DNA of 64,000 nt from Rubrivivax gelatinosus (lineage in GTDB: Bacteria > Pseudomonadota > Gammaproteobacteria > Burkholderiales > Burkholderiaceae_C), in NCBI RefSeq assembly GCF_004340905.1, contig NZ_SLXD01000009.1, positions 1 to 64,000 of the forward strand. Direction: 5' to 3'. Positions within the stretch are counted from its first letter, which is position 1, and each line of letters opens with the position of its first letter. This document shows positions 37,546 through 47,568 of the stretch, piece after piece. Below the pieces are notes generated by a model. It did no database searches. It was not told the origin of the DNA and worked only from the letters and a program-made list of their open reading frames with translations. Position numbers and translations under genes: made by a program.

Positions 37546-37637
37546 AAAAAAAACCTCCCCGGCGGGCGCCGGAGAGGTTGGGATAAAGGGCCTGTTGCCC
37601 TGCTGAGGAGATAGACAGACACCCGACGGAGGTGTCG
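37546..37637 (-). ncRNA. Candidate small RNA with three stem-loops and intrinsic terminator
   Basis: A predicted RNA of about 92 nt on the minus strand between fdx and tsaD. The start expected from the sigma-54 box (about 37637) coincides with stem-loop 1: GACACC/GGUGUC (37618-37636). Stem-loop 2 is AGGGC/GCCCU (37587-37601). Stem-loop 3 (37552-37579) is a 12-bp stem with one U-G pair and a GCCC loop, followed by a run of eight U counting two in the stem. Between stems 1 and 2 lies UCUAUCUCCUCAGC, which has an anti-Shine-Dalgarno UCUCCUC. No reading frame is apparent. It is not one I recognise. Confidence 0.65.
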
Positions 37638-37648
37638 AGTTCTCTCTC

Positions 37649-37664
37649 GCAAGCACCGTGCCAG
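37649..37664 (-). promoter_or_regulatory. Sigma-54 promoter for the candidate small RNA
   Basis: On the minus strand CTGGCACGGTGCTTGC matches the RpoN consensus TGGCACG-N4-TTGC at every key base, with GG and GC exactly 10 bases apart. It points away from tsaD towards the three-hairpin RNA, and the expected start is 12 bases on. Confidence 0.7.
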
Positions 37665-37703
37665 CTCCCGCGATCCGCGCCGAGCGCCTCTACACTGCCC
37701 GCC

Positions 37704-38750
37704 ATGATCGTTCTCGGATTCGAGTCTTCCTGCGACGAGACCGGCGTCGCGCTGGTCCAGACCCGGCCCGGCGCCGCGCCGCGCCTGCTCGGCGAGGCGC
37801 TGCACAGCCAGGCCGAGATGCACGCCGAGTACGGCGGCGTCGTGCCCGAGCTGGCCTCGCGCGACCACATCCGCCGCGTGCTGCCGCTGGTGCGCCAGGT
37901 GCTCGCGCAGTCGGAGTGCACGCTGGCCGAGGTCGACCTCGTCGCCTACACCCGCGGGCCGGGGCTGGCTGGTGCGCTGCTGGTCGGTGCCGGCGTCGCC
38001 GTCGCGCTGGGCGCCGCGCTGGGGCGGCCGACCTTCGGTGTGCACCACCTCGAAGGCCATCTGCTGTCGCCGTTCCTGGCCGACCCGGCGCCCGAGTTCC
38101 CGTTCGTCGCGCTGCTCGTGTCCGGCGGCCACACGCAGCTGATGCGTGTCGACGCCGTCGGCTCCTACGAGCTGCTGGGCGAAACGATCGACGACGCCGC
38201 CGGCGAAGCCTTCGACAAGAGCGCCAAGCTGCTGGGCCTGGGCTACCCCGGCGGGCCGGCGTTGTCGCGGCTGGCCGAGTTCGGCGACGCCACGGCTTTC
38301 GCCCTGCCGCGCCCGCTGCTGCACAGCGGCGACCTCGACTTCTCGTTCGCCGGGCTCAAGACCGCCGTGATGACGCAGCATCGCAAGCTGGGCCCCAACG
38401 TCTGCGAGCAGGCGCTTGCCGATCTGGCGGCCTCGACGCAGGCGGCGATCGTCGACGTGCTGTCGGCCAAGGCGCTGCGTGCGCTGAAGGCCAGTGGCAC
38501 GAAGCGCCTGGTCGTCGCCGGCGGCGTCGGCGCCAACCGGCGTCTGCGCGAGACGCTGGATGCCGGCGCGGAGAAACTCGGTGCACGTGTCTTCTACCCG
38601 CCGCTGGCGCTGTGCACCGACAACGGCGCGATGATCGCGATGGCCGCGGCGATGCGGCTCGAGCGTGGCCTGGCACAGGGCAGCACCGCCGGCGCCTTCG
38701 ACGTGCGCCCGCGCTGGCCGCTGGACGAGCTGTCGGCAGCCGCCTCCTAG
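37704..38750 (+). CDS. tsaD: tRNA N6-adenosine threonylcarbamoyltransferase TsaD
   Basis: 348 residues from the ATG at 37704 ([20 protein letters not shown]). It transfers the threonylcarbamoyl group to A37 of ANN-decoding tRNAs with TsaB and TsaE. The metal motif is [43 protein letters not shown] and the ASKH-fold [11 protein letters not shown] are present. An upstream in-frame extension to 37632 covers the small-RNA promoter and is not credible as protein. Confidence 0.97.
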   Translation: MIVLGFESSCDETGVALVQTRPGAAPRLLGEALHSQAEMHAEYGGVVPELASRDHIRRVLPLVRQVLAQSECTLAEVDLVAYTRGPGLAGALLVGAGVAVALGAALGRPTFGVHHLEGHLLSPFLADPAPEFPFVALLVSGGHTQLMRVDAVGSYELLGETIDDAAGEAFDKSAKLLGLGYPGGPALSRLAEFGDATAFALPRPLLHSGDLDFSFAGLKTAVMTQHRKLGPNVCEQALADLAASTQAAIVDVLSAKALRALKASGTKRLVVAGGVGANRRLRETLDAGAEKLGARVFYPPLALCTDNGAMIAMAAAMRLERGLAQGSTAGAFDVRPRWPLDELSAAAS

Positions 38751-38832
38751 AATCCCGCCTCCACCCCGGCGCGCCACCGTGCGCCGGTTCCCCGGGCGGG
38801 CCACCGCGCCCGTCGCCAGCCGAACGTCTTCG

Positions 38833-40119
38833 ATGACTCCCTCCTCCCTGACGCGCCGTGCCTGGCTCGCGTTCGCCGCCGCCGGCCTGTCCGCTCCGCT
38901 GCACGCCCAGCCGCAAGCCGCACCGATCAAGATCGCGCTGATCGAAGGCCTCTCGGGCGCCTTTGCCAATGCCGGCGACGCCGTCGCACGCAACATCCAG
39001 TGGGCGGTCGAACGAGTCAACGCCCGTGGCGGCGTGCGCCTGCCCGGCGGCGCGCGGCCGCTGGAGCTGGTGCGCCTGGACAGCAAGGGCTCGACAGAAG
39101 AGGCGCTGTCGATGCTGCGCGCGGCGCTGGACCAGCGCATCGGCTTCGTGCTGCAGGGCAACAGCTCGGCCACCGCAGCGGCGCTGATCGACGCGCTGGA
39201 CAAACACAACGCACGCGAGCCCGACCGGCGCGCGATCTTCCTGAACTATTCGGCCGTCGATCCGGCGCTGACCAACGAGCGCTGCAGCTTCTGGCACTTC
39301 CGCTTCGACGCCCACGCCGACATGCGGCTGGCGGCGCTGACCGATGTGCTGCAGGGCGACCGCGGCGTGCGCAAGGTCTACCTGATCGGCCAGGACTACA
39401 GCTTCGGTCAGCACGTGAACCGCAAGGCGCGCGAGATGATCGCCGCCAGGCGCCCCGACATCGAGATCGTCGGCGACGAGCTGCACCCGATGGGCCGGGT
39501 GAAGGACTTCATCCCCTACGCCGCGAAGATCAAGGCCAGCGGTGCGCAGGCGGTGCTGACCGGCAACTGGGGCAACGACCTGACGCTGCTGGTGCGTGCG
39601 CTGCGCGAGGTCGGCAGCGACGCCAAGCTCTACACCTTCTACGGCAACGCGCTGGGGGTGCCGGCGGCGGTGGGTGACGCCGGCATCGGTTCGGTGCTGG
39701 CGGTGGCCGAGTGGCACCCGAACGTCGGCGGCGCGCCGGCCGAGGCCTTCTACGCCGCGTTCCGCAAACGTTTCCCCGATCCGCGCGAGGACTACGTGCA
39801 CGCGCGCATGCAGGTGCTGGTCGAGATGCTGGCCGCGGCGATCGAACGTGCGCGCGGCACCGAAGCCGTCGCGGTGGCGCGGGCCCTCGAAGGCCTGAGC
39901 TACGACGGTGCGACGCTCGGCGGCCTGCACCGCGCGACGATGCGCGCCGAGGACCACCAGCTGCAGCAGCCGCTGGTCGTCAGCGTGATGGAACGTGCCG
40001 GCACGCGCGAGCTGCCGCACGACGTCGAAGGCTCGGGCTATGGCTTCAAGACGCTGCGCCGCCTGGACGCCGCCGCCGTCGCCCAGCCCAGCACCTGCCG
40101 CATGAACCGCCCGCTCTGA
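38833..40119 (+). CDS. Branched-chain amino acid-type ABC binding protein, orphan
   Basis: 428 residues from the ATG at 38833. The signal peptide MTPSSLTRRAWLAFAAAGLS with a twin-arginine-like start is cut near HAQPQ. IKIALIEGLSGAFANAGDAV and FVLQGNSSATAAALIDAL fit the LivJ/peripheral binding protein fold. No permease or ATPase gene is adjacent; it sits between tsaD and an aminotransferase. The ligand may be an amide or amino acid, or it may work with a transporter encoded elsewhere. A Sec/Tat route to the periplasm is inferred. Confidence 0.85.
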   Translation: MTPSSLTRRAWLAFAAAGLSAPLHAQPQAAPIKIALIEGLSGAFANAGDAVARNIQWAVERVNARGGVRLPGGARPLELVRLDSKGSTEEALSMLRAALDQRIGFVLQGNSSATAAALIDALDKHNAREPDRRAIFLNYSAVDPALTNERCSFWHFRFDAHADMRLAALTDVLQGDRGVRKVYLIGQDYSFGQHVNRKAREMIAARRPDIEIVGDELHPMGRVKDFIPYAAKIKASGAQAVLTGNWGNDLTLLVRALREVGSDAKLYTFYGNALGVPAAVGDAGIGSVLAVAEWHPNVGGAPAEAFYAAFRKRFPDPREDYVHARMQVLVEMLAAAIERARGTEAVAVARALEGLSYDGATLGGLHRATMRAEDHQLQQPLVVSVMERAGTRELPHDVEGSGYGFKTLRRLDAAAVAQPSTCRMNRPL

Positions 40120-40132
40120 ACCCGAGAACCCG

Positions 40133-41284
40133 ATGCGCGACACCATCCAGACCCTGCCGGCTTCCAAGATCCGCGAAGTCGCCAACGCCGGCCTGGGCCG
40201 CGACGACGTGCTCGCCTTCTGGTTCGGCGAGAGCGACGAGGTCACGCCCGAGCCGGTGCGGCTGGCCGCGGCGCGCTCGCTCGAAGCCGGCGAGACCTTC
40301 TACTCGCACAACCTCGGCCTGCCCGAGCTGCGCGAGGCGATCGCCGCCTACGCCAGCGCGCTGCACGGCCCGGTCGACGCCGGCCGCATCGCCGTCACGT
40401 CCTCGGGCGTCAACGCGCTGATGCTGGCGATGCAGCTGCTCGTCGGTGCCGGCGACGAGGTCATCGCCGTCGTGCCGGTCTGGCCCAACCTGACGGCGCA
40501 GCCGGAGATCCTGGGTGCCACCGTCACCCGCGTGCCGCTGCGGCCGCAGGGCGGGCGTTGGGCGCTGGACCTGGACGAGCTGCTGGCGCGCGTCACCGAG
40601 CGCAGCCGCGTGCTGCTGGTCAACGCGCCGAACAACCCGACCGGCTGGACGCTGACACGCGCCGAACAGCAGGCCATCCTCGCGCATTGCCGCAAGACCG
40701 GCACCTGGATCGTCGCCGACGAGGTCTATGAGCGCCTGGTCTTCGACGGCAGCGCCAACGCCGCGCCGAGCTTCCTCGACATCGCCGGTGCCGACGACCG
40801 GCTGGTCGTCGTGCACAGCTTCAGCAAGAGCTTCCTGATGACCGGCTGGCGCCTGGGCTGGCTGGTGCTGCCGGCCGGCCACCACGACGGCATCGGCAAG
40901 CTGCTGGAGTTCAACAGCTCCTGCGCGCCGGTCTTCGTGCAGCGCGGCGGCCTGGCGGCGCTGGGCATCGCCGACGAGTTCGTGCCCGGCCTCGTCGCGC
41001 GCTTGCGCGGCTGCCGCGACCGGCTCGTCGCCGGGCTGCAGGCGCTGCCCGGCGTCACGGTGGCCTCGCCGCCGGGCGGCATGTACGCCTTCTTCCGCGT
41101 CGAGGGCCGCGACGACTCGCTGGCCTTCGCCAAGGCGCTGGTGCGCGAGCACGGCCTGGGCCTGGCGCCCGGCGCCGCCTTCGGCCCGGAAGGCGAGGGC
41201 TGGCTGCGCTGGTGCTTCGCGTCCAAGGACCCGGCGCGCCTGGACGCCGGGTTGCAACGGCTGGCCGCCGCTATCCGTCTATAA
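40133..41284 (+). CDS. PLP-dependent class I aminotransferase
   Basis: 383 residues. LLVNAPNNPTGWTLTRAEQQ, the ADEVYERLVF block, the PLP Lys in HSFSKSFLMTGWRLGWLV and PPGGMYAFFRVEG are family motifs. It resembles subgroup I-gamma aspartate/aminoacyl transaminases; the donor is not assignable. It begins 13 bases after the orphan binding-protein gene, so the two may act on the same compound. Its last codons contain the -10 box of rpsO. Confidence 0.9.
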   Translation: MRDTIQTLPASKIREVANAGLGRDDVLAFWFGESDEVTPEPVRLAAARSLEAGETFYSHNLGLPELREAIAAYASALHGPVDAGRIAVTSSGVNALMLAMQLLVGAGDEVIAVVPVWPNLTAQPEILGATVTRVPLRPQGGRWALDLDELLARVTERSRVLLVNAPNNPTGWTLTRAEQQAILAHCRKTGTWIVADEVYERLVFDGSANAAPSFLDIAGADDRLVVVHSFSKSFLMTGWRLGWLVLPAGHHDGIGKLLEFNSSCAPVFVQRGGLAALGIADEFVPGLVARLRGCRDRLVAGLQALPGVTVASPPGGMYAFFRVEGRDDSLAFAKALVREHGLGLAPGAAFGPEGEGWLRWCFASKDPARLDAGLQRLAAAIRL

Positions 41285-41285
41285 T
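41280..41285 (+). promoter_or_regulatory. rpsO -10 box
   Basis: A perfect TATAAT overlaps the TAA stop of the aminotransferase gene. No good -35 lies 16-18 bases upstream (TTGCAA is too far, at 22). The position, about 140 bases before rpsO, suits a promoter with a long leader that could carry S15 autoregulation. Confidence 0.5.
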
Positions 41286-41425
41286 CGCGTGTTCCGCTGG
41301 TTTTGGCTGGCGGGATCCAAGCACGGCACCGGTCGGTTTCACTGGTGATCCGCAAGTCCGCAACACGGAAACCGCAGCCAGCGCCAAAGGCCTGGGCGGT
41401 CTCCACTCGTCAAGAGGAAACGCCC

Positions 41426-41695
41426 ATGTCCCTCGATATCGCGAAGAAGGCCGAGATCGTCGCGGCCAACGCCCGTGGCGCCAACGACACCGGCTCCCCC
41501 GAAGTCCAGGTCGCGCTGCTGACCGCTCGCATCAACGAGCTGACCCCCCACTTCAAGCAGCACCTGAAGGACCACCACGGTCGCCGCGGCCTGCTGAAGA
41601 TGGTCAACCAGCGCAAGCGCCTGCTGTCCTACCTGAAGGACCGTGCGCCCGAGCGCTACACCGCGCTGATCGCCAAGCTGGGTCTGCGCAAGTAA
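41426..41695 (+). CDS. rpsO: 30S ribosomal protein S15
   Basis: 89 residues, [20 protein letters not shown] to LIAKLGLRK, full length for S15, including the 16S-binding [16 protein letters not shown] and [26 protein letters not shown] precedes the ATG. It is the partner of pnp, as in most bacteria. Confidence 0.99.
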   Translation: MSLDIAKKAEIVAANARGANDTGSPEVQVALLTARINELTPHFKQHLKDHHGRRGLLKMVNQRKRLLSYLKDRAPERYTALIAKLGLRK

Positions 41696-41706
41696 GAATC
41701 GGATCC

Positions 41707-41731
41707 GGGGCTGCCGCAGCGTGGCGGCCCC
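41707..41731 (+). terminator. Hairpin between rpsO and pnp
   Basis: GGGGCTGCC, a 7-base loop and GGCGGCCCC form a 9-bp stem with one G-U pair. In E. coli this junction has a partial terminator and a processing site that controls pnp; the location here is the same, but there is no long T run. Confidence 0.5.
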
Positions 41732-41846
41732 GTCTTCACCGCTTTCTCCAACCGGGCACGGACGCAGCCGTGTCATTCCAACGACGCCTCGAGCAGGGCT
41801 TCACTGGAATGGCATCGCGCCGGCCCAACACCGAAAGGCAATGCCC

Positions 41847-44147
41847 ATGAGCATGTTCAACAAGGTCTCGAAGAGCTTCCAATGGGGCTCGCATCAGGTC
41901 ACGATGGAAACCGGCGAGATCGCTCGCCAGTCCACCGGCGCCGTCGTCGTCAGCGTCGACGACACCGTCGTGCTGGCCACCGTGGTCGCCAAGTCCGACG
42001 CCAAGGCCGGCCAGGACTTCTTCCCGCTGACCGTCGACTACATCGAGAAGACCTACGCCGCCGGCAAGATCCCGGGCAGCTTCTTCAAGCGTGAAGGCCG
42101 CCCGAGCGAGCTCGAGACGCTGACCTCGCGCCTGATCGACCGCCCGATCCGCCCGCTGTTCCCCGAAGGCTTCTTCAACGAGGTCCAGGTCGTCATCCAC
42201 GTGCTGAGCCTGAACCCCGAGGTCCAGGCCGACATCCCGGCGATGATCGCGACCAGCGCCGCGCTGTCGATCAGCGGCATCCCGTTCAACGGCCCGATCG
42301 GCGCCGCACGCGTCGGCTACGTCAACGGCGAGTACGTGCTCAACCCGAGCGCCGCGCAACTGGCCGACAGCCAGATGGAACTCGTCGTCGCCGGCACCGA
42401 GGCCGCCGTGCTGATGGTCGAGTCCGAAGCGCAGCAGCTGTCCGAGGAAGTGATGCTCGGCGCCGTCGTCTTCGGCCACGAGCAGGGCAGGATCGCGATC
42501 GCCGCGATCAACGAGCTGGTGCGCGAAGCCGGCAAGCCGGCCTGGGACTGGCAGCCGCCGGCCAAGGACGAGCCCTTCATCGCCAAGGTCACCGCGCTGG
42601 CCGAGGAGCCGCTGCGCGCCGCCTACCAGATCCGCAGCAAGCAGGCCCGCACCCAGGCCACCCGCGCCGTCACCGCCAGCGTCTTCGCCGCGCTGAAGGA
42701 AGAAGGCGTCGCCTTCGATGCGGTGGCCGTCGAAGGCCTGCTGTTCGAGATCGAAGCGCGCATCGTGCGCGGCCAGATCCTGGCCGGTGAGCCGCGCATC
42801 GACGGTCGCGACACGCGCACCGTGCGTCCGATCGAGATCCGCTCGGGCGTGCTGCCGCGAACCCACGGCTCGGCGCTGTTCACGCGCGGCGAGACGCAGG
42901 CGCTGGTCGCCGCGACGCTGGGCACCGAACGCGACGCGCAGCGCATCGACGCGCTGGCTGGCGAGTTCGAGGACCGCTTCATGCTGCACTACAACATGCC
43001 CCCGTTCGCCACCGGCGAGACGGGCCGCGTGGGCAGCCCCAAGCGCCGCGAGATCGGCCACGGCCGCCTGGCCAAGCGTGCGCTGGTCGCCGTGCTGCCG
43101 CCCAAGGACGAGTTCCCGTACACGATGCGCGTGGTCTCGGAGATCACCGAGTCCAACGGTTCGTCGTCGATGGCCTCGGTCTGCGGCGGCTGCCTGTCGC
43201 TGCTGGACGCCGGCGTGCCGCTGAAGGCGCACGTCGCCGGCATCGCGATGGGCCTGATCAAGGAAGGCAACCGTTTTGCCGTGCTGACCGACATCCTCGG
43301 TGACGAGGATCACCTCGGCGACATGGACTTCAAGGTGGCGGGCACCGCCAGCGGCATCACGGCGCTGCAGATGGACATCAAGATCCAGGGCATCACCAAG
43401 GAGATCATGCAGGTCGCCCTGGCGCAGGCCAAGGAAGCGCGCCTGCACATCCTGGGCAAGATGGTCGAGGCCGTCGGCGGCGCCAAGGCCGAGGTGAGCC
43501 AGTTCGCCCCGCGCCTGTACACGATGAAGATCAACCCGGAGAAGATCCGCGACGTCATCGGCAAGGGCGGCGCGACGATCCGTGCGCTGACCGAAGAGAC
43601 CGGCTGCACGATCGACATCGGCGAAGACGGCACGATCACGATCGCCAGCACCGACGCCGACAAGGCCGCGCATGCGCAAAAGCGCATCGAGGAGATCACG
43701 GCCGAGGCCGAGATCGGCAGGGTCTACGAAGGCCCGGTCACCAAGATCCTGGACTTCGGTGCGCTGGTCAACATCCTGCCGGGCAAGGACGGCCTGCTGC
43801 ACATCAGCCAGATCGCGCACCAGCGCGTCGAGAAGGTCACCGACTTCCTCGAAGAAGGCCAGGTCATCAAGGTCAAGGTGCTCGAGACCGACGAGAAGGG
43901 CCGCATCAAGCTCAGCCTGAAGGCGCTGCTCGACAAGCCCGAAGGCTACGTCGAGGAAGAGCGTCCGCGCCGCGAGCGCAGCGACCGTGGGGACCGCGGC
44001 GACCGCGGCGACCGTGGCCCGCGCCGCGAGCGTGAACCCCGTGAGCCGCGCGAGCCGCGTGCCGAGGCCGCCCCGGCGGCTGACGCTCCGACGGCCGATG
44101 CCCCGGCCGCGGACCAAGGCGCCGAGCGCGCGCCCGGCCAGGAGTAA
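41847..44147 (+). CDS. pnp: Polyribonucleotide nucleotidyltransferase (PNPase)
   Basis: A phosphorolytic 3'-5' exoribonuclease. 766 residues from the ATG at 41847, chosen for the AAAGG site 8 bases before it; an ATG at 41841 is possible. Two RNase PH domains (about 10-220 and 315-550) are followed by KH ([20 protein letters not shown]) and S1 ([20 protein letters not shown]). The tail from about residue 697 is strongly repetitive: four RGD units, then [10 protein letters not shown], then Ala-Pro-rich acidic sequence. Such RG-rich tails often add RNA contact, which is inference here. Confidence 0.97.
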   Translation: MSMFNKVSKSFQWGSHQVTMETGEIARQSTGAVVVSVDDTVVLATVVAKSDAKAGQDFFPLTVDYIEKTYAAGKIPGSFFKREGRPSELETLTSRLIDRPIRPLFPEGFFNEVQVVIHVLSLNPEVQADIPAMIATSAALSISGIPFNGPIGAARVGYVNGEYVLNPSAAQLADSQMELVVAGTEAAVLMVESEAQQLSEEVMLGAVVFGHEQGRIAIAAINELVREAGKPAWDWQPPAKDEPFIAKVTALAEEPLRAAYQIRSKQARTQATRAVTASVFAALKEEGVAFDAVAVEGLLFEIEARIVRGQILAGEPRIDGRDTRTVRPIEIRSGVLPRTHGSALFTRGETQALVAATLGTERDAQRIDALAGEFEDRFMLHYNMPPFATGETGRVGSPKRREIGHGRLAKRALVAVLPPKDEFPYTMRVVSEITESNGSSSMASVCGGCLSLLDAGVPLKAHVAGIAMGLIKEGNRFAVLTDILGDEDHLGDMDFKVAGTASGITALQMDIKIQGITKEIMQVALAQAKEARLHILGKMVEAVGGAKAEVSQFAPRLYTMKINPEKIRDVIGKGGATIRALTEETGCTIDIGEDGTITIASTDADKAAHAQKRIEEITAEAEIGRVYEGPVTKILDFGALVNILPGKDGLLHISQIAHQRVEKVTDFLEEGQVIKVKVLETDEKGRIKLSLKALLDKPEGYVEEERPRRERSDRGDRGDRGDRGPRREREPREPREPRAEAAPAADAPTADAPAADQGAERAPGQE

Positions 44148-44156
44148 GCCGCAGCG

Positions 44157-45143
44157 ATGCGTGCTGTCGAGATCAGCCGTTTCGGCCCGCCCGAGGTGCT
44201 GCAGATGGTGCAGCGCCCGGTGCCGGTGCCGGCGGCCGGCGAGCTGCTGATTGCGGTGCAGGCTTCGGGTGTCAACCGCCCGGACGTGCTGCAGCGCAAG
44301 GGGCTCTACCCGCCGCCGCCGGGCGCCTCCGACCTTCCGGGGCTGGAGGTCGCCGGCACGGTGCTCGGCGGTGCGCCCGAGGATCTGGCGGCCGCGGGGC
44401 TGGCGATCGGCGACGCGGTCTGCGCGCTGGTGGCCGGCGGCGGTTATGCCGAGTTCTGCGTCGCCCCGGCGGTGCAGTGCCTGCCGCTGCCGCGCGGGCT
44501 GACGATGGTCGAGGCCGCGAGCCTGCCCGAGACCTTCTTCACCGTCTGGCAGAACGTGTTCTCGATCGCGCGCCTGGCACGCGGCGAAACGCTGCTGGTG
44601 CAAGGCGGCACGAGCGGTATCGGCGTCACGGCGATCCAGCTTGCCAAGGCTTTCGGCGCGCGCGTGATCGTCACCGCCGGCAGCGACGACAAGTGCGCTG
44701 CCGCGCTGGCGGTGGGCGCCGACCACGCGATCAACTACCGCACGCAGGACTTCGCCGCCGAGGCCCGTCGCCTGACCGACGGGCGTGGTGTCGACGTCGT
44801 GCTCGACATGGTCGCGGGCGACTATGTCGCGCGTGAGGTCGAGTGCCTGGCCGTCGATGGCCGCCTGGCGATCATCGCGGTACAGGGTGGTACGAGTGCC
44901 GGCTTTGATGCCGGCGCCGTGCTGCGCAAGCGCATCGCGATCACCGGTTCCACGCTGCGTGCGCGCAGCGTGGACTACAAGGCCGGCCTGGCGCGCGCGC
45001 TGCGCGGGCAGGTCTGGCCCTTGCTGGAGGCCGGCGCCGTCAAGCCGGTCGTGCACCGCGTGTTCCCGGCTGCCGAGGCGGCCGCGGCCCACGCACTGAT
45101 GGAATCCGGTTCGCACGTCGGCAAGATCGTGCTGACCTGGTGA
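44157..45143 (+). CDS. NAD(P)H-quinone oxidoreductase, zinc-independent MDR family (PIG3-like)
   Basis: 328 residues of the medium-chain dehydrogenase/reductase family. [20 protein letters not shown] near residue 37 and [20 protein letters not shown] (NADPH-binding loop) are diagnostic of the quinone oxidoreductase/PIG3 branch; zinc ligands are absent. It follows pnp after 9 bases and precedes tpiA closely, so it is probably read with them. Confidence 0.88.
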   Translation: MRAVEISRFGPPEVLQMVQRPVPVPAAGELLIAVQASGVNRPDVLQRKGLYPPPPGASDLPGLEVAGTVLGGAPEDLAAAGLAIGDAVCALVAGGGYAEFCVAPAVQCLPLPRGLTMVEAASLPETFFTVWQNVFSIARLARGETLLVQGGTSGIGVTAIQLAKAFGARVIVTAGSDDKCAAALAVGADHAINYRTQDFAAEARRLTDGRGVDVVLDMVAGDYVAREVECLAVDGRLAIIAVQGGTSAGFDAGAVLRKRIAITGSTLRARSVDYKAGLARALRGQVWPLLEAGAVKPVVHRVFPAAEAAAAHALMESGSHVGKIVLTW

Positions 45144-45166
45144 ACCCCTTGTCGAGGACTCACAAC

Positions 45167-45907
<741 letters not shown>

Positions 45908-45927
45908 GTATTTCCCGGAGTTTTCCC

Positions 45928-46311
45928 ATGCACATCTGGATGAACCTCATCCTCGTCCTGCAGATCCTGTCGGCGCTGGCGATGATCGGCCTCGTGCTGA
46001 TCCAGCACGGCAAGGGCGCCGACATGGGCGCGTCGTTCGGCGGCGGCTCTTCCGGCAGCCTGTTCGGCGCCACCGGCAGCGCGAACTTCCTGTCGCGCTC
46101 CACCGCCGCCTGCGCGACGCTCTTCTTCTGCTGCACGCTGGCGCTGGCCTTCATGTCCAACAGCGTGCGCGCCCCGGCTCAGGAGCGCGGCAGCGTGCTC
46201 GACCGCGCGGCGCCCGTCGCGCCGGCCGAACCCAGCGCACCGGCCACCGGCGTGATCCCGGGCTCGCTGACCCCGGCGACGCCGGCCTCCGGCGCGACCG
46301 GCGCGAATTGA
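45928..46311 (+). CDS. secG: Protein translocase subunit SecG
   Basis: 127 residues with two membrane helices (WMNLILVLQILSALAMIGLV and ACATLFFCCTLALAFM) joined by the conserved loop LIQHGKGADMGASFGGGSSG. The C-terminal 40 residues are Ala/Pro-rich and periplasmic or cytosolic filler. It is a non-essential part of SecYEG. CGGAG precedes the ATG. Confidence 0.95.
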   Translation: MHIWMNLILVLQILSALAMIGLVLIQHGKGADMGASFGGGSSGSLFGATGSANFLSRSTAACATLFFCCTLALAFMSNSVRAPAQERGSVLDRAAPVAPAEPSAPATGVIPGSLTPATPASGATGAN

Positions 46312-46433
46312 GCGCGACTGAATCGTCTGTAAGGGTTTCCAGGAAAGAAACTTCAAATCGATATAGAATGCGTCTTTGTCCGGTGAGCGACCCTCATGCC
46401 AACCGGAACTGAAGCGCCAGAGTTTGACGTCTT

Positions 46434-46518
46434 GCCGACGTGGTGAAATTGGTAGACACGCTATCTTGAGGGGGTAGTGGCGAAAGCTGTGCGAGTTCGA
46501 GTCTCGCCGTCGGCACCA
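46434..46518 (+). tRNA. tRNA-Leu (anticodon GAG)
   Basis: The acceptor arms GCCGACG and CGTCGGC pair over 7 bp, followed by discriminator A and an encoded CCA. The D-arm includes GTGAAATTGGTAGACAC; the anticodon arm CTATC/GGTAG holds loop TTGAGGG, giving anticodon GAG for CTC/CTT. A class II variable arm (TGGCGAAAGCTGTG) and the T-loop GTTCGAGTC confirm leucine identity. A TATAGAAT box lies at 46362-46369, about 65 bases upstream. The secG-tRNA-Leu-nuoA order is usual in betaproteobacteria. Confidence 0.97.
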
Positions 46519-46596
46519 AAGACCGAGAGACGTGTTGCCCGGAGGTGGTCCAAGCATCCGGCAACGCCGTCCCGAGGAGCGATCCGAGTGGATGGC

Positions 46597-46646
46597 AAAG
46601 CGCGCCCCCCGGGCAGTCGGTAGACTGACCGAGGCGCGTTTTTTTT
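46597..46646 (+). terminator. Strong terminator or attenuator in front of nuoA
   Basis: AAAGCGCGCC pairs with GGCGCGTTTT (10 bp, one G-U) around a loop that itself folds as CAGTC-GGTA-GACTG, followed by T8 in all. It ends 46 bases before the nuoA ATG. It certainly can end the tRNA-Leu transcript; because so little space remains for a nuo promoter, it may also gate nuo expression. Confidence 0.9.
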
Positions 46647-46691
46647 CGACCTGACAGAACCTGACGGGACTCTGACAAGGATCAAGAAAAC

Positions 46692-47051
46692 ATGGACATC
46701 CAGGCCTATCTCCCCGTCATCCTGTTCGTGCTCGTCGGCCTCGCCGTCGGCGTCGCGCCGCAGGTTCTCGGCTTCATCTTCGGCCCCAACCGGCCGGACG
46801 TCGAGAAGAACAGCCCGTACGAATGCGGCTTCGAGGCTTTCGAGGACGCGCGCATGAAGTTCGACGTGCGCTACTACCTCGTCGCGATCCTGTTCATCCT
46901 CTTCGATCTCGAGATCGCCTTCCTCTTCCCGTGGGCCGTCGCGCTGCGCGACATCGGCGCGACCGGGTTCTGGGCGATGATGCTGTTCCTGGGCATCCTC
47001 GTCGTCGGCTTCGTCTACGAGTGGAAGAAAGGCGCGCTGGACTGGGATTGA
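46692..47051 (+). CDS. nuoA: NADH-quinone oxidoreductase subunit A
   Basis: 119 residues with three membrane helices ([60 protein letters not shown]). The loop [20 protein letters not shown] holds the conserved Cys that is exposed in the deactive form of complex I. First gene of nuoABCDEFGHIJKLMN. An AAGGATC site lies 8 bases before the start. Confidence 0.98.
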   Translation: MDIQAYLPVILFVLVGLAVGVAPQVLGFIFGPNRPDVEKNSPYECGFEAFEDARMKFDVRYYLVAILFILFDLEIAFLFPWAVALRDIGATGFWAMMLFLGILVVGFVYEWKKGALDWD

Positions 47052-47075
47052 ACCCGGCCGGCTGGGAGACACGCT

Positions 47076-47552
47076 ATGGGAATCGAAGGCGTCATCAAGG
47101 AAGGCTTCGTCACCACCTCGGTGGACAAGCTGATCAACTGGTCCAAGACCGGCTCGCTGTGGCCGATGACCTTCGGCCTGGCCTGCTGTGCGATCGAGAT
47201 GATGCACGCGGGCGCGGCGCGCTACGACATCGACCGCTTCGGGATGTTGTTCCGCCCAAGCCCGCGGCAGAGCGACCTGATGATCGTCGCCGGCACGCTG
47301 TGCAACAAGATGGCGCCGGCGCTGCGCAAGGTCTACGACCAGATGGCCGAACCGCGCTGGGTGCTGAGCATGGGCTCGTGCGCCAACGGCGGCGGCTACT
47401 ATCACTACAGCTACTCCGTCGTGCGCGGCTGCGATCGCATCGTGCCGGTGGACGTCTACGTGCCGGGCTGCCCGCCGACGGCCGAGGCGCTGCTGTACGG
47501 GATCCTGCAGCTGCAGAGCAAGATCCGACGCGAAAACACCATCGCGCGCTGA
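47076..47552 (+). CDS. nuoB: NADH-quinone oxidoreductase subunit B
   Basis: 158 residues carrying the N2 4Fe-4S cluster, the last before quinone. Ligands: tandem Cys in [27 protein letters not shown] and [14 protein letters not shown]. It begins 24 bases after nuoA. Confidence 0.98.
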   Translation: MGIEGVIKEGFVTTSVDKLINWSKTGSLWPMTFGLACCAIEMMHAGAARYDIDRFGMLFRPSPRQSDLMIVAGTLCNKMAPALRKVYDQMAEPRWVLSMGSCANGGGYYHYSYSVVRGCDRIVPVDVYVPGCPPTAEALLYGILQLQSKIRRENTIAR

Positions 47553-47568
47553 CCGCGCGATCAGCACG

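Noticed and set aside
37632..37703. N-terminal extension of TsaD from 37632
   Set aside because: TsaD proteins begin at [13 protein letters not shown]; the extension covers the small-RNA promoter and has no family support.
41252..41257. TTGCAA as the -35 box of rpsO
   Set aside because: It is 22 bases from the TATAAT, too far for sigma-70.
46569..46606. CCCGAGGAGCG resembles the 5' core of the SAH riboswitch
   Set aside because: The matching 3' strands (AGGCUCGG and the pseudoknot-forming GGCGCUCA) are absent and the downstream gene is nuoA, not a SAH-recycling gene.
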